Of a DNA stretch of 64,000 bases, positions 28,586 through 37,884 are shown piece after piece. Source of the DNA: Microbacterium sp. 8M (GTDB taxonomy: Bacteria > Actinomycetota > Actinomycetes > Actinomycetales > Microbacteriaceae). Numbering within the stretch: the stretch's first letter is position 1; each line of letters opens with the position of its first letter. The stretch is taken from positions 1,786,059 to 1,850,058 of the forward strand of contig NZ_LR733284.1 of NCBI RefSeq assembly GCF_902506375.1. Direction: 5' to 3'. A program made the translations under genes and the position numbers. Under the pieces are notes generated by a model, which did not search any database, was not told the origin of the DNA, and worked only from the letters and a program-made list of their open reading frames with translations.

Positions 28586-29622
28586 GGGGCCCGGTGCTGC
28601 GTGCGGACGAGGCCGTGTTGCGGGCGAACATCGCCGCGGTGATCGCGCGGGTGACGCCGGCCGAGCTGATGATGGTCGTCAAGGACGACGGCTACGGCCT
28701 CGGCGCCGAGTGGGCGGCACGGATCGCGGTCGACGCGGGGGTCCGCTGGATCGGCAGCTACGACATCCCCACCGCGGTTCAGCTGCGCGCGGCGATCGGG
28801 ACGGAACCCCGGCTGTTCGCCTGGGTGACCTCGACCGACGACGAGATCGCGGCGGCGCTGCACGCGCACGTCGATCTGGGCGTCGGCAGCCTGGACTACC
28901 TCGAGCGCGTGATCGTGCAGGCGGACGCCACCGGCTTCCGCGCGCGGGTCCACCTCAAGATCGACACGGGGCTGCACCGCAACGGCCTGATCGCCGCCGA
29001 CTGGGAGGACGGCGTCCGCATCGCGCTCGATGCGCAGCACCGCGGGATCATCGACCTCGTCGGCGCCTGGAGCCACCTCGCGGAAGCCAGCGACGCGGAG
29101 GACGACGCGGCGCAGGCGCGCTTCCTGGCGGCTGTGGCGCGTGCCGAGGAGCTCGGCGCGGAGCTTCCTCATCAGCACCTGACGGCGTCGGCCGCCACCT
29201 GGGCGCGTCCGGAGCTGCGCGGCACGCTCGTGCGCGTGGGCGCATTCTGCTTCGGCGTGCGCTCCGCGGACGGCCCGGATCTTCCCGGCATCGCCCCCGC
29301 CGCAGAACTCGTCGCCGGAGTGCGACGCATCGACGGGGACGACGTCGTGGTGGGGGTCGGCTCGTTCGACGGCCTGCCCAGCACTCTCGCAGGCCGGATC
29401 CGGGTCGGCACTCCCGCCGGTGCGCGGCCGCTGCGGTCCATCGGCCCGGATGAGATCCGGGTCGCCGCGTGGGACCGCGCCGCCGTCGGCGACGAAGTCG
29501 TCGTGTTCGGGCGCGGCCGGTGCGGCGAGGAGACGCCCACGACGCTCGCGGAGGCGATCGGCACGGTCGGCGAGGAGATCCTCTGCCGGCTCACGCCCTC
29601 CGTGCGCCGCGAGTACCGCTGA
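28573..29622 (+). CDS. Alanine-racemase-like subunit B (full barrel, no catalytic Tyr loop)
   Basis: A 349-residue fold-type III PLP enzyme. The barrel is complete: PLP lysine in LMMVVKDDGYGLGAEW (about residue 37), LKIDTGLHRNGL, WSHLAEASDAEDDAAQARF, ASAATWA and VRVGAFCFGV, all matching Alr. The C-terminal domain is shortened: where Alr has GxxVSYGxxY followed by GYADG, this protein reads VVVGVGSFDGLPSTLAG, so the catalytic Tyr is absent. The ATG at 28573 has GGAG five bases upstream and lies inside the preceding gene, giving translational coupling. The substrate could be alanine or, since Microbacterium walls often contain D-Orn or D-Lys, a diamino acid; the sequence does not decide. Confidence 0.8.
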   Translation: MGGVRGPVLRADEAVLRANIAAVIARVTPAELMMVVKDDGYGLGAEWAARIAVDAGVRWIGSYDIPTAVQLRAAIGTEPRLFAWVTSTDDEIAAALHAHVDLGVGSLDYLERVIVQADATGFRARVHLKIDTGLHRNGLIAADWEDGVRIALDAQHRGIIDLVGAWSHLAEASDAEDDAAQARFLAAVARAEELGAELPHQHLTASAATWARPELRGTLVRVGAFCFGVRSADGPDLPGIAPAAELVAGVRRIDGDDVVVGVGSFDGLPSTLAGRIRVGTPAGARPLRSIGPDEIRVAAWDRAAVGDEVVVFGRGRCGEETPTTLAEAIGTVGEEILCRLTPSVRREYR

Positions 29623-29689
29623 CGCCGCTCCCGACGCTGCGGCGGTCCGCTCTGCTCCCGGTGGCGGTGCATGCGGGACTGACGAAGAA

Positions 29690-29715
29690 CGCCCGGTGTC
29701 GCAGGACACCGGGCG
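29690..29715 (+). terminator. Hairpin terminator after the racemase-like pair
   Basis: Perfect 11-base stem CGCCCGGTGTC (29690-29700) with GACACCGGGCG (29705-29715), GCAG loop, followed by CTTCTGT. It also faces the 3' end of the convergent zinc-ribbon gene. Confidence 0.85.
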
Positions 29716-29766
29716 CTTCTGTCAGGGGGACGGTCGGCGGCTGCGCGCCGGCGACCGTCGGGGGCC

Positions 29767-29979
29767 TCAGGACTCGTTGAGGCGCGACGTCTCGTCGTGC
29801 CAGCTGGTCGCCACGGCCCGCAGCTTCTCCTCGTACTTGCGTCCGTGGTGGGCGCAGTAGAGGAGTTCGTGCCCGTTGACCTCTGCAGCGATGTAGGCCT
29901 GAGCTCCGCACGCGTCGCATCGGTCCATCGCCGTGAGGCGGGGGATGACGGTGGTATCCCGTTCGGTCGTCGCGTTCAT
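29767..29979 (-). CDS. Small zinc-ribbon protein (DUF7455-like)
   Basis: A 70-residue protein with CDACGAQAYI (C-x2-C) and LLYCAHHGRKYEEKL (C-x2-H type), which together form a likely zinc ribbon, flanked by charged ends. It matches a family of tiny actinobacterial proteins often encoded near sigA or topoisomerase genes; the function is unknown. Start supported by AAGGAGG eight bases before the ATG. It is divergent from parE with about 180 bases between them. Confidence 0.75.
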   Translation of the reverse strand: MNATTERDTTVIPRLTAMDRCDACGAQAYIAAEVNGHELLYCAHHGRKYEEKLRAVATSWHDETSRLNES

Positions 29980-30148
29980 CTCGATGCCTCCTTGGTGATT
30001 CGGGTGCCGCTGTGAGGTGTCCTCAATACAACCACGCAGACCTGGGAGTAATGCCCGTGAGGCGGCGTGTTTCGCTCGGAGCGTACGCGGCGGGCGGCAA
30101 GGCGGCCTCGGCCAGGAGTGTCGCCGGATCCGGGCGGCCTCCGCTCGA

Positions 30149-30154
30149 TACGAT
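30149..30154 (+). promoter_or_regulatory. -10 box of parE
   Basis: TACGAT, then eight bases (GGGGGATT) and the GTG at 30163. The leader would be zero to two bases. Confidence 0.5.
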
Positions 30155-30162
30155 GGGGGATT

Positions 30163-32241
30163 GTGACAGCCGAGTACTCCGCCCACCATCTCCAGGTCCT
30201 CGAGGGGCTCGAAGCGGTCCGCAAGCGTCCCGGGATGTACATCGGCTCGAACGGCTCGCCGGGCCTGATGCACTGCCTGTGGGAGATCATCGACAACGCC
30301 GTCGACGAGGCGGTGGCCGGCAACGGCAACAAGATCGACATCATCCTGCACGCCGACGGCAGCGTCGAGGTGCACGACCGCGGACGCGGCATCCCCGTGG
30401 ACGTGGAACCCCGCACAGGGCTCACCGGTGTCGAGGTGGTCTTCACCAAGCTGCACGCGGGCGGGAAGTTCGGGGGCGGCTCGTACGCGGCCTCCGGCGG
30501 TCTGCACGGCGTCGGCGCCTCCGTCGTCAACGCGCTCTCCGAGCGGCTCGACGTGGAGGTCGACCGCGGCGGCAAGGTGTACGCGATGTCGTTCCACCGC
30601 GGAGAGCCCGGGCTGTTCGCCGACGACGGCGAGAAGCGCCCCGATGCGCCGTTCACCCCGTTCCAGGACAAGAGCGAGCTGCGCGTGGTCGGCAAGGCCG
30701 CCCGCGGCGCGACCGGTACGCGCATCCGCTACTGGGCCGACCGGCAGATCTTCACCAAGGATGCGACGTTCCAGCTCGCCGACCTCGAGACCCGGGCCCG
30801 GCAGACCGCGTTCCTCGTGCCCGGCCTCGAACTCGTCGTCCACGACGAGCGCACGGAGGAGAAGAACGAGACCTCGTACCACTACGAGGGCGGCATCTCC
30901 GAGTTCGTCGAGTACCTCGCGACCGACGCGCCGGTCACCGACACCTGGCGGGTGCAGGGCGAGGGCACGTTCAAGGAGACCGTCCCGGTGCTGCAGCCCG
31001 ACGGGCACATGCTGGCCACCGAGGTGGAGCGCCTGTGCGCCGTCGACATCGCGCTGCGCTGGGGCACCGGCTACGACACGACCATCCGGTCGTTCGTGAA
31101 CATCATCGCGACGCCCAAGGGCGGCACCCATCAGCAGGGCTTCGAGCAGGAGCTGCTCAAGGTGCTGCGCGCCCAGGTGGAGCAGAACGCACGACGCCTG
31201 AAGGTCGGCAACGACAAGCTCGAGAAGGACGACGTGCTCGCGGGCCTCACCGCGGTGCTCACCGTCAACGTGCCCGAACCTCAGTTCGAGGGGCAGACCA
31301 AGGAGGTCCTCGGCACCCCGGCGGTGCGGACGATCGTGGCCCAGGTGGTCCGCAAGGCGCTGGGCGAGCGGTTCTCGTCGACGAAGCGAGACGACAAGAA
31401 CCAGGCGTCGATGTTGCTGGACAAGATCGTCGCCGAGATGAAGGCGCGCGTCTCGGCGCGGGCCCACAAGGAGACCCAGCGTCGCAAGAACGCGCTGGAG
31501 TCGTCGTCGCTGCCGGCGAAGCTCGTCGACTGCCGCTCCACGGACGTGTCGCAGACGGAGCTGTTCATCGTCGAGGGCGACTCCGCGCTCGGCACGGCGA
31601 AGCACGCCCGCACGAGCGAGTACCAGGCGCTGCTGCCGATCCGCGGCAAGATCCTGAACGTGCAGAAGGCCTCCGTCAGCGACATGCTCTCGAACGCCGA
31701 ATGCGCCTCGATCATCCAGGTGATCGGCGCCGGATCCGGTCGTTCCTTCGATCTGTCCACGGCGCGCTACGGGAAGATCATCCTGATGAGCGACGCCGAC
31801 GTCGACGGTGCGCACATCCGCACGCTGCTGCTCACGCTGTTCTACCGCTACATGCGCCCCCTGATCGAGGACGGCCGCGTGTTCGCCGCCGTCCCCCCGC
31901 TGCACCGCGTGATCGTGATCAACCCGGGATCCAAGCCGAACGAGACGATCTACACCTACAGCGAGGCGGAGCTGCACTCGCTGCTGGCGAAGCTGCGCAA
32001 GCAGAACAAGCGCTGGCACGAGCCGATCCAGCGCTACAAGGGTCTCGGCGAGATGGATGCGGAGCAGCTGGCGTCGACCACGATGGACCGGTCCGGCCGT
32101 CTGCTGCGCCGGGTGCGCATGGAGGACGCCGAGGCCGCGGGGCGCGTGTTCGAACTGCTCATGGGCAACGAGGTCGCGCCGCGTCGGGAGTTCATCATCG
32201 ACTCCTCGGACCGGCTGGCTCGCGAGGCCATCGACGCCTGA
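30163..32241 (+). CDS. parE: Type II topoisomerase subunit B (ParE/GyrB family)
   Basis: A 692-residue ATPase subunit. GHKL ATPase motifs: EIIDNAVDEA, DRGRGIPVD and GGLHGVGASVVNALS; TOPRIM motifs: EGDSALGTAKHARTSEYQA, then PIRGKILNV and the metal-binding SDADVDGAHI. The start at GTG 30163 gives VTAEYSAHHLQVLEGLEAVR. Together with the parC-like gene at 34224-36671 it should form topoisomerase IV, which decatenates daughter chromosomes; the gyrase pair would be near dnaA elsewhere. Unusually, parE and parC are on opposite strands with three genes between them. Confidence 0.92.
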   Translation: MTAEYSAHHLQVLEGLEAVRKRPGMYIGSNGSPGLMHCLWEIIDNAVDEAVAGNGNKIDIILHADGSVEVHDRGRGIPVDVEPRTGLTGVEVVFTKLHAGGKFGGGSYAASGGLHGVGASVVNALSERLDVEVDRGGKVYAMSFHRGEPGLFADDGEKRPDAPFTPFQDKSELRVVGKAARGATGTRIRYWADRQIFTKDATFQLADLETRARQTAFLVPGLELVVHDERTEEKNETSYHYEGGISEFVEYLATDAPVTDTWRVQGEGTFKETVPVLQPDGHMLATEVERLCAVDIALRWGTGYDTTIRSFVNIIATPKGGTHQQGFEQELLKVLRAQVEQNARRLKVGNDKLEKDDVLAGLTAVLTVNVPEPQFEGQTKEVLGTPAVRTIVAQVVRKALGERFSSTKRDDKNQASMLLDKIVAEMKARVSARAHKETQRRKNALESSSLPAKLVDCRSTDVSQTELFIVEGDSALGTAKHARTSEYQALLPIRGKILNVQKASVSDMLSNAECASIIQVIGAGSGRSFDLSTARYGKIILMSDADVDGAHIRTLLLTLFYRYMRPLIEDGRVFAAVPPLHRVIVINPGSKPNETIYTYSEAELHSLLAKLRKQNKRWHEPIQRYKGLGEMDAEQLASTTMDRSGRLLRRVRMEDAEAAGRVFELLMGNEVAPRREFIIDSSDRLAREAIDA

Positions 32242-32717
32242 TGAAGGCGGTGTCGGACGACGTCTGGATGCGTGCCGCCGTGCCGGCGGACGTCGACCTC
32301 GTCGCCGCGCTCAAGGAGCGGGTGCTGCGGCAGGACCTCGAGCGGCTCGTCGGCTGGGATCCGGCGCGCTCCCGCGCGCGCGTCGTCGAGCACTTCTCTA
32401 CGGCGCACACCCGCATGATCCTCGTCGACGGCGCGGTCGCGGGAACGATCACCCTGCGGCCGGACGAGGACGCGCTCTGGCTGGAGATGTTCTACCTCGA
32501 TGCCGCCCACCAGGGCAGGGGCATCGGGACGGCCGTGCTCCGGACGGTGCTCGCCGAGACGCCGCCCGAGCGCGAGCTCAGGCTGCAGGTGCTCGCCGGA
32601 TCCGCGGCGCAGCGGCTGTACGAGCGGCACGGGTTCGTCGCCGAGCACGAGGACGGCGTCGACGTGTGGATGCGCCGGGTCCCGGGCGGGTCGGAGCCGA
32701 CGGGATCGGCGGCTTGA
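32241..32717 (+). CDS. GNAT family N-acetyltransferase
   Basis: A 158-residue acetyltransferase. Acetyl-CoA-binding motif A is visible as LEMFYLDAAHQGRGIGTAVLR (Q/RxxGxG/A) and motif B as LRLQVLAGSAAQRLYERHGF. The acceptor substrate cannot be inferred. The ATG shares its A with the parE stop (TGATG), so it is translationally coupled to parE, an accidental or conserved operon with no evident functional link. Confidence 0.85.
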   Translation: MKAVSDDVWMRAAVPADVDLVAALKERVLRQDLERLVGWDPARSRARVVEHFSTAHTRMILVDGAVAGTITLRPDEDALWLEMFYLDAAHQGRGIGTAVLRTVLAETPPERELRLQVLAGSAAQRLYERHGFVAEHEDGVDVWMRRVPGGSEPTGSAA

Positions 32718-32729
32718 CAGACTGAGGTG

Positions 32730-33668
32730 ATGGTCGCCGTCGTCTCCGCCCCCACGAACCTCGGACTCCGGCCGCCCGTGCGCGGCGGCGTGCCGGGAAC
32801 CGCGAAGGCTCCCGAGGCGCTCCGCGAGGCCGGACTGCACCGCCTCCTGTTCGCCCGAGGCGCCGTCGACGGCGGCGTCGTGCTGCCCGGCCGCTATGTG
32901 GACGACGACGGACGCCGGCCCGCGGCAACCGTGCGCAATCAGGCGGCGATCATCGACCACGCCCGCCGGCTGGCGCATCGCCTGTTCGAGATCCGCGAGT
33001 CGGGCCAGGCGCCCCTCGTGCTGGGCGGCGACTGCAGCCTGGCGATCGCAGCGGGGCTGGCGTCCCGCGTGACCGGCGGCGGTGGCCTCGTGCACATCGA
33101 CGGACACACGGACTTCCGCCACCCGGGCAACAGCGACGGCGTCGCGAGCGTGGCGGGGGAGGACCTCGCGGCGGCGGTGGGGATGCACCTGCCCGCGCTC
33201 AGCGACATCGACGGACTGTCGCCGTACTTCGACCCCGCGCGCACGGCGCACATCGGGTGCCGCTACGCCGATCCGCATGCGGACGAGCTGCGCCGCACGA
33301 TCGGCCTCGTCGTGCCGGCCGACGAGGTCATCCTGCACGGCGGCACCAGGGCGGCGAACCGGGTGCGCGCGCTGGACGGCCTCGACCGCGGGTACTGGAT
33401 CCAGGTCGACGTCGACGTGCTGGATCCCGTGCACATGCCGGCGGTGGACAGCCCGGATCCGGGAGGCCTCGCCCCGGAGGAGCTCGTCGCACTGCTCGGC
33501 GCTCTCGCGCCGCACGCCTGGGGCGCCTCGGTCACCGTGTTCGATCCGGACCTGGACCCGGACGGCGTTCACGCCCGCACGGTGGCGGCGATCGTCGCAG
33601 AGGGGCTCTGCGATCTCGGCACGGCGCTCGGTGGAGACGCGATGTCGGGCTCACCCGGCGAACCGTGA
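32730..33668 (+). CDS. Arginase/agmatinase/ureohydrolase family protein
   Basis: A 312-residue ureohydrolase-fold enzyme. The Mn-binding motifs are LGGDCSLAIA, VHIDGHTDFRHP (where arginases have DAHxD) and QVDVDVLDPVHMPAVDSPDPGG. All metal ligands appear to be present, so it is probably active; whether on arginine, agmatine or a related guanidino compound is not decided. The ATG at 32730 is preceded by GTG, which is also possible, with an AGG nearby. It follows the acetyltransferase by 12 bases and converges on the P-loop kinase gene. Confidence 0.8.
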   Translation: MVAVVSAPTNLGLRPPVRGGVPGTAKAPEALREAGLHRLLFARGAVDGGVVLPGRYVDDDGRRPAATVRNQAAIIDHARRLAHRLFEIRESGQAPLVLGGDCSLAIAAGLASRVTGGGGLVHIDGHTDFRHPGNSDGVASVAGEDLAAAVGMHLPALSDIDGLSPYFDPARTAHIGCRYADPHADELRRTIGLVVPADEVILHGGTRAANRVRALDGLDRGYWIQVDVDVLDPVHMPAVDSPDPGGLAPEELVALLGALAPHAWGASVTVFDPDLDPDGVHARTVAAIVAEGLCDLGTALGGDAMSGSPGEP

Positions 33669-33705
33669 GCGCCGCTGCGTCGAGGGCGACGGCGGCTCGC
33701 GCCGC

Positions 33706-34227
33706 TCAGATCAGTGCGTCATCCCAGCGTGCGCGGATCGCGTCGAGTGTCTCCTCGAGGGACAGGCCGGTGGTGTCGAGCCGAAGCCCCGGTGCGCGGA
33801 ACCGGTCCTGATCGTCTCGCAGGTGCGTCCACTGGTCGGCGACGTGCTTCTCGCGTCGTGCGTCGCGCTGGCTCACGGTGTCCTCGGTGGCGGTCAGCAG
33901 CACGAAGCGGAGCGGCAGCCCGATCGCGGCGCGGTATTCGTCCAGCAGCTCCGTCCACAGCACCACGTCGGAGATCGAGACGTCGAAGTCCGCGCCGGCG
34001 AAGTTGCGGGCCAGGTCCGCGATGTTCCGCCGGCGCAGCGCGAGCTGACGCTCCGCCTCCTCCGCGGGCTCCTGGCCCGGCGCGACGAGGCCGGACAGCA
34101 CCAGGGACTCGCCGATCACATCCGTGTCCAGGTGCACGCCGCGGGTGGCCCGCGCGGCCAGCTCCCGGGCCACCGTCGTCTTGCCGACGCCGGGAAGGCC
34201 GGAGACGAGCACGATCGAGCCGGTCAT
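33706..34227 (-). CDS. P-loop kinase-like AAA protein
   Basis: A 173-residue single-domain P-loop protein: Walker [10 protein letters not shown] (residues 10-18), [10 protein letters not shown] substrate-side motif, a [12 protein letters not shown]alker-B-like strand and an arginine-rich lid ([13 protein letters not shown]). It resembles the small-molecule or nucleoside kinases of the AAA_33/chloramphenicol phosphotransferase type; the substrate is unknown. The ATG overlaps the parC stop by four bases, so it is the second gene of a parC unit. Confidence 0.75.
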   Translation of the reverse strand: MTGSIVLVSGLPGVGKTTVARELAARATRGVHLDTDVIGESLVLSGLVAPGQEPAEEAERQLALRRRNIADLARNFAGADFDVSISDVVLWTELLDEYRAAIGLPLRFVLLTATEDTVSQRDARREKHVADQWTHLRDDQDRFRAPGLRLDTTGLSLEETLDAIRARWDDALI

Positions 34228-36671
34228 GCGCCCAGTGTGCCACCGATCGAGCCGATCACGCCGTCGATCGGCTGACCCGACGCATCGCGCTTGGCCCCGG
34301 TCTCCGGCAGCGTCCGCGCCGAGCCGTCCGGGCCGACCGCGAGCGCCGGCTCGACGCCGACCCAGGCGAGCGTGAGACGATCCTCGCCCTTCAGGAAGGC
34401 GTGTGCGCGCACGCCGCCGGTCGCACGGCCCTTGCCGGGGAACTCCGCGAAGCGCGAGGACTTGGCGCGCCCGGGGTCGGTGCCGGGGATCATGCCGGTG
34501 GCGCCGGAGACCGTCACCACGATCGCGTCCGCGTCAGGGGCGACGACCGAGAAGGAGATGACCTCCGCCTTGGCACCGAGCTTGATGCCCGCCATCCCGC
34601 CGGCAGGTGCGCCCTGGGGGCGGACCCCGGAGGCAGGGAAATGCAGCAGCTGCGCGTCGCTGGTCACGAACACGAGCTCCGCGTCGTCGGGGGCGGACCC
34701 GGCGCCGACGACGGCGTCGCCGGGCTTCATCCCGATGACCTCGAGCTCGGGCTTGACCGCCAGCGCCGACGGGACGACGCGCTTGACCACGCCCGAGCGG
34801 GTGCCGAGCGCGAGCGGGGTGTCGTCGTCGAAGCGGACGAGCGCCAGGATCCGCTCGCTCTTGTCGAGCAGGCCGATGTAGTCGCGCAGCGGCACGCCCG
34901 CGGCGAGGTGCACCGAGGCGGACGGGACAGAGGGAAGGTCCATCGCCGTGAAGCGCAGCACTCGTCCCGCCGAGGTCACCGCGCCGATCTCCGTGCGCGT
35001 GGTGGTCGGAAGCGTCGCGAGGATCGCGTCGTGCTTGCTGCGCCGGGTGGCGGGGGAGAGGTCCTGCCCGGGCTCCAGATCCACGCGCACCGCGCGGCCG
35101 GTGGTGGAGAGCACCACGACCGTCGGCGCGTCGGCGATCTGGGTGTCGACCGGTCCCTTCGCCGCACGCGCCTTGGGCGGGGCGGCGTTCAGCAGCAGGG
35201 TGCGCCGCGGCGTCCCGTAGGCCTCGGCTGCGGCGTCCAGCTCTGTCGCGACCTGCGCGCGCAGGAGCGCCTCGCTGGCGAGCAGCTCCTGCAGCTTCGC
35301 GATCTCGGCGAGCAGCTGGTCGCGCTCGGTCTCGAGCTCGATGCGGGAGAACTTGGTGAGGCGGCGCAGCCGCAGCTCGAGGATGTACTCCGCCTGCCGC
35401 TCGCTGAGGTCGAAGACGCTCTGTAGACGCGTGCGCGCCTGCTCCGAGTCGTCCGAGGAGCGGATGACCTGGATGACCTCGTCGATGTCGAGGATCGCGA
35501 TGAGCAGGCCCTCGACGAGGTGCAGGCGCTCCTCGCGGCGGGCGAGCCGGAACCGGCTGCGACGCGTGACGACCTCGAGACGATGCTGCACGTAGACGCT
35601 GAGCAGCTCCTTGAGCCCGAGCGTGCGCGGCTGGCCGTCGACCAGGGCGACGTTGTTGATGCTGAAGGAGTCCTCGAGCGGCGTGAGCCGGTACAGCTGC
35701 TCCAGCACGGCGTTCGGGTCGAAGCCGTTCTTCACGCCGATCTGGATCCGCAGGCCGTGATTGCGGTCGGTGAGGTCGTTGACGTCGCTGATGCCCTGCA
35801 GCTTCTTGGCCTGCACCGCGTCGCGGATCTTCTCGATCACGCGCTCCGGCCCCACCATATAGGGGAGCTCGGTGACCACGATGCCGGTCCGGCGCGGGCC
35901 CAGCGGCTCGACCGAGGCCTTGCCGCGCACCTTGAACGCGCCGCGGCCGGTCGCGTACGCGTCGCGCACCCCGTCCAGGCCCATCACGATGCCGCCCGAC
36001 GGGAAGTCGGGGCCCGGCACGAACTCCATAAGCTCCTCGGTGGTGGCCTCGGGGTGCTCGAGCAGGTGGGTGGCCGCGGCGACGACCTCGATGAGGTTGT
36101 GCGGCGCCATGTTGGTCGCCATGCCCACGGCGATGCCGCTCGCGCCGTTCACGAGCAGGTTGGGGAACGCGGCCGGCAGCACCGACGGCTGCTGGAACTG
36201 GCCGTCGTAGTTCGGCACGAAGTCGACGACGTCCTCGTCCAGGCTCTCGGTGAGCGCGAGCGCCGCCGGCGCCAGGCGCGCCTCGGTGTAGCGCGAGGCG
36301 GCGGGACCGTCGTCCAGGGAGCCGAAGTTGCCGTGCCCGTCGACGAGCGGCAGGCGCAGCGCGAACGGCTGGGCCAGGCGAACCAGGGCGTCGTAGATGG
36401 CGGAGTCGCCGTGCGGGTGCAGCTTTCCCATCACATCTCCGACGACGCGGGCGCTCTTCACGTGGCCCTTGGTGGGCACGAGGCCCATCTCGGCCATCTG
36501 GAAGAGGATCCGGCGCTGCACGGGCTTGAGGCCGTCGCGGGCGTCGGGCAGTGCGCGGGAGTAGATGACGGAATACGCGTACTCCAGGAAGGAGCCCTGC
36601 ATCTCGCTCGACAGATCGATGTCCTGGATGCGCTCTTCGATCGGCTCGGGCGGGGTGGTCGTGCGGGGCAT
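34224..36671 (-). CDS. parC: Type II topoisomerase subunit A (ParC/GyrA family)
   Basis: An 815-residue DNA-cleaving subunit. The quinolone-resistance region reads [20 protein letters not shown] with Ser90 and Asp94, the quinolone-sensitive residues. The catalytic tyrosine is Y128 in [11 protein letters not shown]. The C-terminal third has beta-pinwheel-like repeats (for example [36 protein letters not shown]) without a clear QRRGGKG GyrA box, supporting assignment to topoisomerase IV. AGGAAG precedes the ATG. Partner of parE at 30163. Confidence 0.9.
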   Translation of the reverse strand: MPRTTTPPEPIEERIQDIDLSSEMQGSFLEYAYSVIYSRALPDARDGLKPVQRRILFQMAEMGLVPTKGHVKSARVVGDVMGKLHPHGDSAIYDALVRLAQPFALRLPLVDGHGNFGSLDDGPAASRYTEARLAPAALALTESLDEDVVDFVPNYDGQFQQPSVLPAAFPNLLVNGASGIAVGMATNMAPHNLIEVVAAATHLLEHPEATTEELMEFVPGPDFPSGGIVMGLDGVRDAYATGRGAFKVRGKASVEPLGPRRTGIVVTELPYMVGPERVIEKIRDAVQAKKLQGISDVNDLTDRNHGLRIQIGVKNGFDPNAVLEQLYRLTPLEDSFSINNVALVDGQPRTLGLKELLSVYVQHRLEVVTRRSRFRLARREERLHLVEGLLIAILDIDEVIQVIRSSDDSEQARTRLQSVFDLSERQAEYILELRLRRLTKFSRIELETERDQLLAEIAKLQELLASEALLRAQVATELDAAAEAYGTPRRTLLLNAAPPKARAAKGPVDTQIADAPTVVVLSTTGRAVRVDLEPGQDLSPATRRSKHDAILATLPTTTRTEIGAVTSAGRVLRFTAMDLPSVPSASVHLAAGVPLRDYIGLLDKSERILALVRFDDDTPLALGTRSGVVKRVVPSALAVKPELEVIGMKPGDAVVGAGSAPDDAELVFVTSDAQLLHFPASGVRPQGAPAGGMAGIKLGAKAEVISFSVVAPDADAIVVTVSGATGMIPGTDPGRAKSSRFAEFPGKGRATGGVRAHAFLKGEDRLTLAWVGVEPALAVGPDGSARTLPETGAKRDASGQPIDGVIGSIGGTLGA

Positions 36672-36751
36672 GGGCTTCCTGCGGTTTCGGGAGGCGGCGG
36701 AGCGGTTCTCGACGCCGGGGCCGGGCCGGCCTCTGTGCGAGACTGGCTCGG

Positions 36752-37876
36752 ATGACCCTCATGCTACCGGCGATCCCGCCGTCTCCCCGGAGCATCACCG
36801 GGGTGGCGGGCGACCTGTTCGGCGCGCTCGACGGCACCGGGGAGTCGCTGCCGGCCGCGCGCTCCGCAGTCCTCGTCGTGATGGACGGCCTCGGCGCGAT
36901 CCCGCTGCGCGCCCATGCCGGGCACGCGCGACGTCTGGCCGGTGCGATGGCGAAGAAGGACGTGCTCTCCAGCGTCTTCCCGTCCACGACGGCCGCGGCG
37001 CTCACGAGCCTGCTCACCGGGGTGGACCCGGGGCAGCACGGGCTGGTGGGGTACGAGGTCCGGGATCCCGGCACGGGAGCGATCGTCAATCAGCTCGCCG
37101 GCTGGGAGAAGGCGCACGTCGACCCACGGCAGTGGCAGCGCACGCCGACGGTCTTCGAGACCGCGGCGGCGGCGGGGCGCCCGGCGTTCGCCGTCGGCCT
37201 CGCGGCGTACGCCGGCAGCGGTTTCTCCGCGGCCACGCTCCGCGGCGCCGAGTTCCGCGCGGCGAAGAGCGCCGCCGAGCGCGTCGCGCTGGCGCTGACC
37301 CTCGCGGACGAGAACGAGGGCGCTCTGGTGTACTGCTATCTGCCCGAGGCCGACAAGGCCGGGCACAAGCACGGGATGGCCTCTCCCGCCTGGATCGCGG
37401 CCCTCGAGGAGCTCGACGCGGCGATCCCCGCATCGATGCCGGAGGGCGTCGGCGTGCTCGTCACGGCCGACCACGGCATGGTCGACGTTCCCCGCACCCG
37501 GCACCTGGTCATCGAGGAGCGCAGCCCGCTGCAGGAGGGCGTCGCGGCGATTGCCGGAGAGCCGCGCATGCTGCACGTGTACCTCGAGGATCCGTCGCGC
37601 GTCGACGAACTGGCGGCGCGCTGGGCCGCCGGCGTCGAGGGTGCTGCGGACGTGCTCACCCGGGCGCAGGCGGTGCAGGGCGGTCTGTTCGGCGTCGCCC
37701 CCACCGCGGAGGCGCTGTCGCGGATCGGCGACCTCGTCGTTCCCGCGCGGGGGTTGTGGGCACTGTACGACGGCGCTGCGGATCCGCGTTCCCAGGGCAT
37801 GGTCGGTCAGCACGGCTCAGTCAGCCCCGAGGAGCTGCGGGTGCCGCTGATCCGGTTCGGGGCGTTCGCCCGCTGA
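36752..37876 (+). CDS. Alkaline-phosphatase-superfamily phosphodiesterase/nucleotide pyrophosphatase
   Basis: A 374-residue metal-dependent hydrolase of the type I phosphodiesterase family. Metal and nucleophile motifs: [13 protein letters not shown] (first Asp), [17 protein letters not shown] (nucleophile Thr), [13 protein letters not shown] and [10 protein letters not shown]. No signal peptide is clear. The substrate is unknown. GAGACT lies seven bases before the ATG, similar to the leaderless promoters elsewhere. It is divergent from parC and convergent with sepH; the two stop codons are the arms of TGACC-CGGC-GGTCA. Confidence 0.82.
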   Translation: MTLMLPAIPPSPRSITGVAGDLFGALDGTGESLPAARSAVLVVMDGLGAIPLRAHAGHARRLAGAMAKKDVLSSVFPSTTAAALTSLLTGVDPGQHGLVGYEVRDPGTGAIVNQLAGWEKAHVDPRQWQRTPTVFETAAAAGRPAFAVGLAAYAGSGFSAATLRGAEFRAAKSAAERVALALTLADENEGALVYCYLPEADKAGHKHGMASPAWIAALEELDAAIPASMPEGVGVLVTADHGMVDVPRTRHLVIEERSPLQEGVAAIAGEPRMLHVYLEDPSRVDELAARWAAGVEGAADVLTRAQAVQGGLFGVAPTAEALSRIGDLVVPARGLWALYDGAADPRSQGMVGQHGSVSPEELRVPLIRFGAFAR

Positions 37877-37884
37877 CCCGGCGG

